A stretch of 64,000 nucleotides of DNA. It comes from Arthrobacter sp. ATA002 (GTDB lineage Bacteria > Actinomycetota > Actinomycetes > Actinomycetales > Micrococcaceae). The stretch covers positions 1,116,001-1,180,000 of the forward strand of contig NZ_CP114015.1 in assembly GCF_026898095.1 (NCBI RefSeq). Reading direction: 5' to 3'. This document shows, one piece after another, positions 56,660 to 64,000 of this stretch (its first letter is position 1; each line of letters begins with the position of its first letter). Made by a program: the position numbers and the translations under genes. The notes beneath the pieces are model-generated. The model did not search any database. It saw only the letters and a program-made list of their open reading frames with translations, and was not told the origin of the DNA.

Positions 56660-57868
56660 ATGGAACCAACCCTCACCGCCCGCCAGGCCCGCCTCGCAGC
56701 GATTGGCGCCCAGGGACTGGCGAAGCGGCGGCCCACAAACGTTACCGCCGGCTCGGTGCGCCGGGTCGTTGAGCAGCTTCACCTGCTGCAGATCGACTCC
56801 GTCAACGTGCTCTCCCGCAGCCACTACCTGCCGCTGTTCTCGCGGCTGGGCCCGTATGACACCGCCATTCCCGACCGGCTGGCTTCCAGGGCACCGCGCC
56901 GGATGGTGGAGTACTGGGCCCATGAAGCCAGCTATGTCCGCCCTGAACTCTTTGCGGATCTTCGCACCGTGCAGCGGCGCGTGTGGATGACCGCGCACTC
57001 CATCCCGGCCGACGCCAGGGAAAGGCTCAGCGAACGGATTGTGGCCCTGTTAGCCGTGTCAGGGCCGCTGACGGCCCGGGACGTCGAGGCCCGGATCGGG
57101 GAAAACAGCGTGAGGGCGGCCGGGAACTGGGGCTGGAACTGGAACGCCTCGAAGCGGGTGCTCGAGGATCTGTTTGCTGCGGGGCTGCTCAGTTCCGCAG
57201 GACGCACAGCGCAGTTTGAACGGCTGTACGCTCCAACCGCCGCCGTCCATCCGGAAGGAGCTGCCGCCCTGGAACCCGCCGACCCGGAAGAGGCTGTCCT
57301 GCGCCTCACCGAGCTGGCGGCGCGGGCCCACGGGGTCGCGACGGTCCGTTGCCTGGCCGATTACTTCCGCCTGCGCCGGCGCGAAACTGCAGCTGCGGCG
57401 GACACCCTGGTCCGGACGGGAAAGCTGCGGCGGGTACGTGTTGCCGGCTGGAACGCTCCGGCCTACCTCCACAGCGACGCTGTCATTCCGCGCCGATCCT
57501 CCGCCCGCGCACTCCTGAGCCCTTTCGATTCCCTGGTCTTTGAGCGGAACAGGCTGGAATCCCTTTTCGGCTTCCACTACCGCCTGGAGATCTACACTCC
57601 GCCGGCCGCCCGTCGCTACGGATACTACGTACTGCCGTTCCTGCTCAGGGATGCCTTTGCAGCCAGGGTGGACCTCAAGGCCGACCGGACCAACCGGGTC
57701 CTGCTGGTGCAGGCAGCACACCGGGAGGAGGACGCTCCCGGAGATACAGCCGTTGAGCTTGCCGCTGAACTGCGTATGATGGCAGCTTGGCTGGGGCTGG
57801 ACGACGTTATGGTAAAACCATCAGGTGATCTGGCGGAGGCACTGAAACTGGCAGTACGCCGGGAATAG
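56660..57868 (+). CDS. YcaQ-like winged-helix DNA glycosylase
   Basis: 402-residue HTH_42 family protein related to E. coli YcaQ, which unhooks interstrand DNA crosslinks, and to Streptomyces AlkX/Azi self-resistance enzymes. The catalytic QxD-type motif appears in LLQIDSVNVLSRSHYLPLFS. The winged-helix repeats (LTARQARLAAIGAQGLAKRR; LTARDVEARIGENSV) and the C-terminal LSPFDSLVFERNRLESLFGF and RYGYYVLPFLLRDAFAARVD are typical. It is intact and adjoins secA. Whether it acts on crosslinks in this organism is inferred from the family. Confidence 0.85.
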   Translation: MEPTLTARQARLAAIGAQGLAKRRPTNVTAGSVRRVVEQLHLLQIDSVNVLSRSHYLPLFSRLGPYDTAIPDRLASRAPRRMVEYWAHEASYVRPELFADLRTVQRRVWMTAHSIPADARERLSERIVALLAVSGPLTARDVEARIGENSVRAAGNWGWNWNASKRVLEDLFAAGLLSSAGRTAQFERLYAPTAAVHPEGAAALEPADPEEAVLRLTELAARAHGVATVRCLADYFRLRRRETAAAADTLVRTGKLRRVRVAGWNAPAYLHSDAVIPRRSSARALLSPFDSLVFERNRLESLFGFHYRLEIYTPPAARRYGYYVLPFLLRDAFAARVDLKADRTNRVLLVQAAHREEDAPGDTAVELAAELRMMAAWLGLDDVMVKPSGDLAEALKLAVRRE

Positions 57869-57959
57869 GCCCGCCGGGGGAACCCCCGCACACCACCAAA
57901 CGTCTCTCACGTAGACTGGGGACGCCAGAATTAGGCAACACTAGATTGGGAGCAAATCA

Positions 57960-60744
57960 GTGGCATCACTACTCGAACGGGTTCTTCGCACAGGCGATAA
58001 GAAGACGCTGAAGACGCTGCGCAACTACGCCGATGCGATCAACGTGCTCGAGGATGAGTACAAGGGCATGACGGACGCGGAACTTCGGGGCGAGACGGAC
58101 CGCTTCAAGGAGCGCTATGCTGACGGCGAGAGCCTGGACGACCTGCTCCCCGAGGCCTTCGCGGCCGTCCGCGAAGCGGCCGGCCGCACTCTGGGCATGC
58201 GCCATTTCGACGTCCAGATGATGGGCGGCGCTGCCCTGCACCTGGGCAATATTGCGGAAATGAAGACCGGTGAGGGCAAGACCCTCGTCGCCACCGCTCC
58301 CGCCTACCTCAACGCGCTCACCGGCCGCGGCGTGCACATCGTGACGGTCAACGACTACCTGGCCGAGTACCAGTCGGAACTGATGGGACGCGTGTTCCGG
58401 TTCCTGGGCATGACCAGCGGCTGCATCCTGTCCAACCAGGATCCCGCGGTCCGCCGCGAGCAGTATGCCGCGGACATTACCTACGGAACCAACAACGAGT
58501 TCGGTTTCGACTATCTGCGCGACAACATGGCTTGGAGCGCTGCGGAGCTGGTCCAGCGCGGCCACCATTTCGCCATCGTTGACGAAGTGGACTCCATCCT
58601 CATCGACGAGGCGCGTACTCCGCTCATCATTTCCGGAGCCGCCAGCGGCGACGTCAACCGCTGGTACACCGAGTTCTCGAAGGTCGTGCAGCGCCTGACC
58701 CTGGACACCGACTACGAGGTGGACGAAAAGAAGCGCACCGTGGGTGTGCTGGAAGCCGGTATCGAAAAGGTCGAAGACTACCTCGGCATTTCCAACCTGT
58801 ACGAGGCGGCCAACACCCCGCTGATCGGTTTCCTGAACAACGCGATCAAGGCCAAGGAACTGTTCAAGCGGGACAAGGACTACGTGGTCCTCAAGGGTGA
58901 AGTCATGATCGTCGACGAGCACACCGGCCGCATCCTGGCCGGCCGCCGGTACAACGAGGGCATGCACCAGGCCATCGAGGCCAAGGAAGGCGTGACCATC
59001 AAGGCGGAAAACCAGACGCTGGCCACGGTTACGCTGCAGAATTACTTCCGGCTCTACGAGAAGCTTGCCGGCATGACCGGTACAGCCGAAACTGAAGCAG
59101 CCGAATTCATGAGCACGTACAAGCTCGGCGTGGTGCCGATTCCCACCAACCGGCCGATGGCACGGATTGACCAGCCCGACCTGATCTACAAGAACGAAAT
59201 TGCCAAGTTTGACGCCGTGGTCCAGGACATCGCCGAGCGCCATGCGGCGGGACAGCCGGTCCTCGTCGGCACCACCAGCGTGGAAAAGAGCGAATACCTT
59301 TCAAAGCAGCTGGCCAAGGCAGGTATCCGTCACGAGGTCCTCAACGCCAAGAACCATGCGCGGGAAGCCGCAATCGTGGCCCAGGCCGGGCGCAGGGTGC
59401 GGTCACCGTCGCCACCAATATGGCCGGCCGGGGCACCGACATCATGCTCGGCGGCAACGCCGAATTCAATGCCATCGCGGAGCTGGAGCGCCGCGGACTG
59501 GACCCGAGCGAGAACCCGGACGAGTACGAAGCGGCCTGGCCCGACGCCCTTGAGAAAGCCCGCGAAGCTGTCGCCGCCGAGCAGCAGGAAGTCATCGAGC
59601 TGGGCGGGCTCTATGTCCTGGGCACGGAGCGGCACGAGTCACGCCGTATCGACAACCAGCTGCGCGGCCGCTCCGGCCGCCAGGGAGACCCGGGGAGTCG
59701 CGCTTCTACCTCTCGCTCACTGATGACCTGATGCGGCTGTTCAATTCCGGTGCCGCCGAACGCATCATGAACAGCTCATCGATGCCCGACGACGTCGCAC
59801 TCGAATCCAAGCTGGTTTCCAAAGCCATCCAGAATGCCCAGGGACAGGTTGAGGGGCGGAACGCCGAGCAGCGGAAGAACGTCCTGAAGTACGACGACGT
59901 CCTGAACCGCCAGCGTGAAGCCATTTACGGTGACCGGCGCCGGATCCTCGAGGGCGGTGACCTGCAGGAGAAGGTCGGCTTCTTCCTTGAGGACGTCGTC
60001 ACGTCCATCGTCAACGAGGCCACCGCCGAGGGCCACGGAGACGACTGGGACTATGACCAGCTCTGGACCAACCTCAAGACCCTGTATCCGGTTGGCCTGA
60101 CCATCGATGAGGTGGTCGAGGAAGTCGGAGGACGGTCCAAGGTCACCCGTGAGTTCCTGCAGGAAGAAATCCTCTCCGACGCCAAACTGGCCTACCAGGC
60201 ACGGGAAGACGCCTTGGGTGCGCCGGCCATGCGCGAACTGGAGCGCCGCGTGGTCCTCTCGGTGATCGGACGCAAGTGGCAGGAACACCTGTACGAAATG
60301 GACTACCTGAAGGAAGGTATCGGCCTGCGGGCGATGGCGCAGCGCGATCCGCTGGTGGAGTACCAGCGCGAAGGGTACGTGATGTTCCAGACCATGACGG
60401 AGGCCATCCGCGAGGAATCCATCGGTTACCTGTTCAACGCCGAGGTAAAGGTGAACCCGCCGGCAGCGGACGTTCCCCCGGCGCTGGCGGGACTCAAGGA
60501 CGGCCGCAGCGTAGTTGGTCAGCCGACAGTCACGGCCGCCGGCCTTGAAACGCCGCAGCAGCCCGCCAGCCTGCAGTTCTCCGCACCGAACAGTGAGGGC
60601 GGCGTTGAGACCCGGGTCGAGCGGACGGCGCCGGCCAGGACGGAAAAAGCCGGTGCTGCCGGTTCCGGCGGCTCTGCCTCCGGAGGCTCCCAGCCGCGGA
60701 ACACGGCGAAGACTGCTCCGAAGAAGACGAAACGCCGCAGGTAG
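57960..60744 (+). CDS. secA: SecA preprotein translocase ATPase (two frameshifts)
   Basis: Motor of the Sec secretion system, about 928 residues when restored. The ATPase site is [20 protein letters not shown] and the DEAD-like box is [20 protein letters not shown]. The second motor domain has [14 protein letters not shown] and [20 protein letters not shown]. Two 1-bp deletions break it: one G in GGG at 59395-59397 ([15 protein letters not shown]) and one G in GGGG at 59692-59695 ([18 protein letters not shown]). Each repair recreates an invariant motif, so these are almost certainly sequence errors in an essential gene. GTG at 57960 has GGGAG upstream. The C-terminus lacks a zinc motif and is basic. 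Confidence 0.94.
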
Positions 60745-60768
60745 GCCCGGTATGCCGGCGCGCTTCGG

Positions 60769-61393
60769 TTAGCCGATCTCCAGGGCCGTGATTTTCCAGA
60801 GTCCGCGCCGCAGCTCAATGCGAAGAGCTGCGGCGCGGACTCTGTTTTGTTCCGCTGCCACCACGGAGGCCTCACAAACCCCCTCGGAAACGGGGCAGAT
60901 CCGGCAGCAGCGGATGACGACCTGCCGGTGCAGGCGCTCCGGCACCGCCGGGGCCCTCCCTCCGGCGCCCGCCCGGACGCCGGAGGGGCCGCGGGCCGCA
61001 CCCGACTCCCGGCTTCGGACCAGGTTCGCCCGCAGCTGCAGTCGTTCAAAGCTCGCCGGGTCGAGCCAGCGGGCCATTTGCTGAAGGGGGCGGGTTCCGC
61101 CCAGGACTTCCAGTGCCGCCTGGGTTACCGAGCGCGCTATCGCGTTGACCCGGGCGTCGTGCTCGGGGTCGCTCTGCCAGCGGGGGGTGCTCCGCCGTGC
61201 CGGTACCGGCTGCAGGCTCCGGCCGGGCCTGCTCCGGAACAGGCCGCAGCGGACGGAGCTTGACCGGCGGAGCCCCCGCCGGGGAATAGCCGGTGACCGG
61301 GATGCGGCGGACTGTAAGCGGGCGAGGAGCGCCGGATGCTGCGGCAAGTTCGTCTGCTGTTTCGGGGACGGGAAAAGTGATGACGGTGGTCAT
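60769..61393 (-). CDS. Rv3235-family protein (frameshifted)
   Basis: 207 residues when restored; small actinobacterial protein located next to secA, as the mycobacterial Rv3235 lies near this cluster. The N-terminal half (MTTVITFPVPETADELAAAS) is Pro/Ala-rich and variable. The conserved part is ARVNAIARSVTQAALEVLGG, RPLQQMARWLDPASFERLQL and RVRAAALRIELRRGLWKITA. One extra C sits in the run 61182-61187; removing it joins TAEHPRWQSDPEHDARVN. The ATG has AAAGGA upstream. The function is unknown. Its last ~20 codons overlap the secA terminator hairpin on the other strand. Confidence 0.8.
60797..60848 (+). terminator. Perfect 20-bp hairpin terminator of secA
   Basis: A perfect 20-bp GC-rich inverted repeat with an 8-nt loop (60797-60816 / 60825-60844), followed by TTTTG on the plus strand. 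It is 52 bases after the secA stop and lies inside the 3' coding part of the facing gene, which must encode the stem sequence. Confidence 0.88.
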
Positions 61394-61464
61394 GGCGGCT
61401 GTCCTTTCCTGCGGGACCCGTTGTGAACGGGGCGCCGGGGTGCTGGGATGAAGCGGGTGCCTGG

Positions 61465-62228
61465 CTACTGACGGGGCAGTTCGGGTGTTTCGAAGACCTG
61501 GCCGGGAAGAATCAGGTGCGGGTTGGGGCCGATGACGCCGCGGTTGTGTTCGTACCAGCGCGGCCAGTGGGCCGCTATTTCCGCGTCCGTGGCCTGGGGG
61601 CCAAGCTGTCCGGCAGCGAGGCTCCACGGGAGTCACCCGCGCGGACAACCACCGTCCGGTCCGCAGCACCGGAGCGTTCGGGACGGATGAAAACATTGGT
61701 TGAAGGGCGCTGCGGGCTCGGTTTCCACTGCGGGCTCACCGGGCTGTCCGCAGCTGCCTGATCCGTACCGCGCCCGGACAGGTCCGGTGCGGTATCCCAC
61801 CGGGGCTGGGCCGCAGTGTCCAGCGGGTGGTGCAGCAGGGCCACACTCTGTCCCGGAGGTGTTCCAGGCAAGGAATCCGCGGCCTGCGCGGCTCCGGCAC
61901 CGGCGACAAGGTTGATGCCGACGGCGGCGGCGGCGAGCCGCTTCATGAAAGCCGGTGCGAGGGCACCCGCAGCGGTGGCCGCAGCAGCGTGTCCCGCTTT
62001 CCGGAGCGCCGCCGACAATACTGCCAGGACGATCCCGAGGCTCCACCACAGTGCGAGGAGCAGTCCCGCGGCGGCGGCGGCGAAGCCGGCGACATTCTGC
62101 AGGGACGATACCGAGCCGGCGAAGAGCGTCGAGGGATCCGGGCGTGTTGCCAGTCCCGAGCACAGCAGGACGGCGGATACGGCACATCCCGCCGTCAGGA
62201 GGAGGAGGTCACGCAGATGGTGTTTCAT
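61465..62228 (-). CDS. LysM-domain membrane protein (frameshifted)
   Basis: 254 residues when restored. Two or three hydrophobic segments near the N-terminus (about 8-30, 45-75, 90-125) precede a Pro-rich outer region. A C-terminal LysM domain binds peptidoglycan: VVVRAGDSLWSLAAGQLGPQ, EIAAHWPRWYEHNRGVIG and PHLILPGQVFETP. The frame breaks at about 61626-61628, where the missing base (CCCTGTGG read as CCCGTGG) destroys the conserved GDSLWSL. The ATG at 62228 has AGGAGG upstream. It probably tethers to the cell wall. Confidence 0.85.
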
Positions 62229-62428
62229 GCCGTGCCGCCCTCCTGGTCCTGAAGTCCTCTGGTCATCCCATTTGATGCAGTTTGGTTTCATTTAGCGCTG
62301 TTGAATCGCGTTTGTAGGCTAATGAGTGTGTTTGATGGGCTTTGTCTACACGCCGGTGTGCTCCGTGTCTAGGGTGGTTCCACGATTGTTGGGCATGGAC
62401 GGCTCTAGCTGGGCAGGCGGGGACCGGT

Positions 62429-62434
62429 TAGCCT
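62429..62434 (+). promoter_or_regulatory. -10 element, leaderless small gene
   Basis: TAGCCT followed by 6 nt and the ATG at 62441. Confidence 0.45.
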
Positions 62435-62440
62435 GAGCGA

Positions 62441-62988
62441 ATGCGATGGGATGCCCTTTTGCCGACATGGAGGCCCAAATGGCCTCGGCACATCAGCTCA
62501 TCCAGGATGCGGAGGTTTCGGACCGGCTTCGAACCGATTTCGCCGCCATGGACCTGGCAGCCCGGCTGCACGGCCAGGTCGGACGGCACCTGAAGGTTGA
62601 TGTGGGACTGCCCGGGTCCTTTGACGGTCTACTGGGCCACGTCGGCCGCGGGTGGATCGTCCTGCAGGGCCGCCGGCCCACCGTCGTCGCACTCGACCAC
62701 GCGGTACTGATCGCGGGCATGGACCGCTTCTCTGCGGCGGATGCGCCTGCGGCACGGCTTGGTCTTGCCTCGGCGCTGCGGGGTTTGTCCCGGGACCGGG
62801 CGGCCGTGCAGGTGTATTTGGCCGGACAACCACCGGCAGCCGCGCTGGACGGCAGCATTGACCGGGTGGGGAAGGACTATTTCGAGCTGTCCCTGACGCC
62901 CAGGGGAGAGCCGCGGCGGCCGGGCAGCGTTCTTGGCGCCGGCATCGTGCCGCTGCGTGCTGTGGCGGCCGTCTCATCGGCGGCGTGA
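62441..62988 (+). CDS. Conserved protein of unknown function, Sm-like segments (frameshifted)
   Basis: 182 residues when restored. Adding one T to the TTTT at 62457-62460 gives MRWDALFADMEAQMASAHQL, a start I recall from homologous actinobacterial proteins; without it the first six codons are lost. A helical N-terminus is followed by two segments that look alike: GSFDGLLGHVGRGWIVLQG and GSIDRVGKDYFELSL with a following VPLRAVAAV. These G-x-hh-G-x-D-a-hhL patterns resemble small beta-barrel (Sm-like) folds. No function is known. It faces the helix-turn-helix gene, whose stop is only 18 bases away. Confidence 0.75.
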
Positions 62989-63006
62989 GCGTCCGGCAGG
63001 GACGGG

Positions 63007-63240
63007 TTACTGCTCCGGAACCGCACCCTCCGGCACGCCCTCGCGCTGGGCGGCAGCCGAGCGGCGGTAGGCCTCAGCGATAAACTCCTCCAACACGCGG
63101 GCTTCCACCCGCCACTGGCCCCGGCCGCCAATCTGGATGGCCGGCAGCTCGCCAGACCTCACCAGGGCGTACGTTTGCGACGAGGATATGTTCAGGACCT
63201 CTCCGACATCCGCCAGTGTCAGGAACCGTTTATCGCCCAC
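63007..63240 (-). CDS. Small helix-turn-helix (excisionase-like) DNA-binding protein
   Basis: 77-residue protein with an N-terminal winged helix of the MerR/excisionase type: RFLTLADVGEVLNISSSQTY, ALVRSGELPAIQIGGRGQWR and VEARVLEEFIAEAYRRS. GTG at 63240 was chosen because GGAGG lies 7 nt upstream and the domain begins at once; a longer frame would add a Gly-rich stretch with no homology. Despite the name excisionase-like there is no integrase or phage gene here. It is divergent from the SAF-domain gene, which it may regulate. Confidence 0.82.
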   Translation of the reverse strand: MGDKRFLTLADVGEVLNISSSQTYALVRSGELPAIQIGGRGQWRVEARVLEEFIAEAYRRSAAAQREGVPEGAVPEQ

Positions 63241-63444
63241 GTATCCGCCTCCGCTTCCTTCGGCGCGTGCATGCGCTGCGCCGTCACCCCAGTCTCCCAC
63301 CCCGCCGCCGGCGCCGGCCAACTTATCCACATTCTGAAATTTTGGGAAAAACACCGTTTCCATCCGCCGGCCCGTGGTTAACAATGGCAGCGATTGCACG
63401 TCCGGGGCTGTGCAGCTCGGACTCCGGTGCCACCAGGGGGAAGA

Positions 63445-64000
63445 ATGAGTCTCACCACAACTGTGCCGGCGCCCGCGCCGCGGCTGAAGAAACCGTCATG
63501 GAAGGATCCCCGGCTCCTGCTGGGGATCCTGCTGGTGCTTTCCTCCACGGCCGGCGTCGTGGCGCTTGTTGGATCGGCCGACCAAACCACGGAGGTGCTC
63601 GTCGCGGACCGGAACATTCCGGTGGGAACACCGGTCAGCGCCGGCGACTTCGCTGCTGTTCCGGTGCGGCTGGGGGAGGTTTCCGGATCGTACCTTCCGG
63701 CGGCGGACGGAATCCCCGACGGCTCCGTGGCGTCATCGCTGCTGCGAAAAGGGGAGCTGGTGGCCCGCAGCGACCTCGGCACCGCAGACGGGCTGGACCG
63801 TAAGCCGGTGGGGCTGCGGGTTGACGACCTGCTCCCCAGCGGAACACAGGCGGGGTCGCGGGTTGACGTCTGGGTGGCCCTGCCGGACGAGCGGAACGGT
63901 TTTAAGGAGCCGCAGAAAATCCTTACGGCCGCGGAAATTTCGGAACTGACAGTCGACGAGTCGGTGCTGGGAGCCAACCGGTCCACGCAAATCCTCGTCC
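63445..64000 (+). CDS. SAF-domain membrane protein (partial)
   Basis: Starts MSLTTTVPAPAPRLKKPSWK with AGGGGGAAGA before the ATG. A single membrane helix (about 22-44, LLLGILLVLSSTAGVVALVG) leads to a SAF domain: TEVLVADRNIPVGTPVSAGD and GSVASSLLRKGELVARSDLG. SAF domains occur in CpaB/FlgA-type proteins of pilus and flagellar assembly, and in sialic-acid synthases. The frame is open at the window edge, so length and downstream partners are unknown. The 204-base upstream region is shared with the helix-turn-helix gene. Confidence 0.83.
   Translation, partial: MSLTTTVPAPAPRLKKPSWKDPRLLLGILLVLSSTAGVVALVGSADQTTEVLVADRNIPVGTPVSAGDFAAVPVRLGEVSGSYLPAADGIPDGSVASSLLRKGELVARSDLGTADGLDRKPVGLRVDDLLPSGTQAGSRVDVWVALPDERNGFKEPQKILTAAEISELTVDESVLGANRSTQILV

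Noticed and set aside
63007-63240. Remnant of an integrated element because of the excisionase-like gene
   Set aside because: No integrase, attachment repeats or tRNA target are present, and this helix-turn-helix type is common as an ordinary regulator.
1-64000. CRISPR array, prophage or insertion sequence
   Set aside because: No regularly spaced repeats, transposase, integrase or phage structural genes were seen on either strand.

Overview
The window is high-GC actinobacterial chromosome. Gene content and order point to the Micrococcaceae, most likely Arthrobacter or a close relative: AdnAB-NudC-UvrD2, MtrA-MtrB-LpqB-ComF-HPF-SecA and EtfBA/IscS/MnmA all occur in an arrangement broadly shared with mycobacteria. 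Nothing in it looks like a prophage, a transposon or a CRISPR array.

Layout. 1-2.7 kb (-): the methionine importer metNIQ. 3-3.7 kb (-): a DnaQ-like exonuclease. 3.8-18 kb: a DNA-repair block with an alkyltransferase-like protein, the AdnA/AdnB helicase-nuclease, NudC and UvrD2. It is interrupted on the other strand by a GntR(YtrA-type)/ABC operon, a purine-rich tandem repeat and an aminoglycoside-phosphotransferase-like gene. 18-26.3 kb: a ThiF-like protein, a YgjP-like metallopeptidase, a DUF2342 protein, a PDZ/Lon-type protease and a UPF0182 membrane protein. 26.3-26.4 kb: initiator tRNA-fMet with its own promoter and a perfect hairpin. 26.5-32 kb: envelope genes (DUF6328, PspA, TPM-domain protein, HtrA-like protease). 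32-37.6 kb: EtfBA with a LmbE deacetylase, the SigK/RskA pair and a methyltransferase. 37.6-44 kb: TrmL, a J-domain protein, uridine kinase, IscS-type desulfurase, MnmA, chorismate mutase and a MetE/UroD-fold protein. 44-50.2 kb (-): a tightly overlapping membrane operon around MoxR/DUF58. 50.4-60.7 kb: mtrA-mtrB-lpqB-comF-hpf-ycaQ-secA. 60.8-64 kb: Rv3235-type protein, LysM protein, a small unknown, a helix-turn-helix protein and the start of a SAF-domain protein.

Two window-wide patterns matter most. First, about two dozen genes, including secA, metN, adnA/adnB, etfA and lpqB, are split by single-base indels. Nearly all are 1-bp deletions, most of them in short homopolymers. Adding or removing one base restores a family-typical protein every time, which argues for sequencing or assembly error rather than gene decay. 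The coordinates below therefore give the restored genes. Second, about a dozen genes have a TAnnnT-type -10 hexamer 6-7 nt before the start codon, the arrangement expected for leaderless transcripts. This also fixed several start codons.

I did not find a clear new defence or mobile system. The most unusual items are the stand-alone ThiF/leader-binding-like protein beside uvrD2, the self-regulated GntR promoter, the G-rich 23-bp repeat, the J-domain/NERD-like fusion, a perfect 20-bp secA terminator lying inside the facing gene, and an uncharacterised 182-residue protein with two Sm-like segments.
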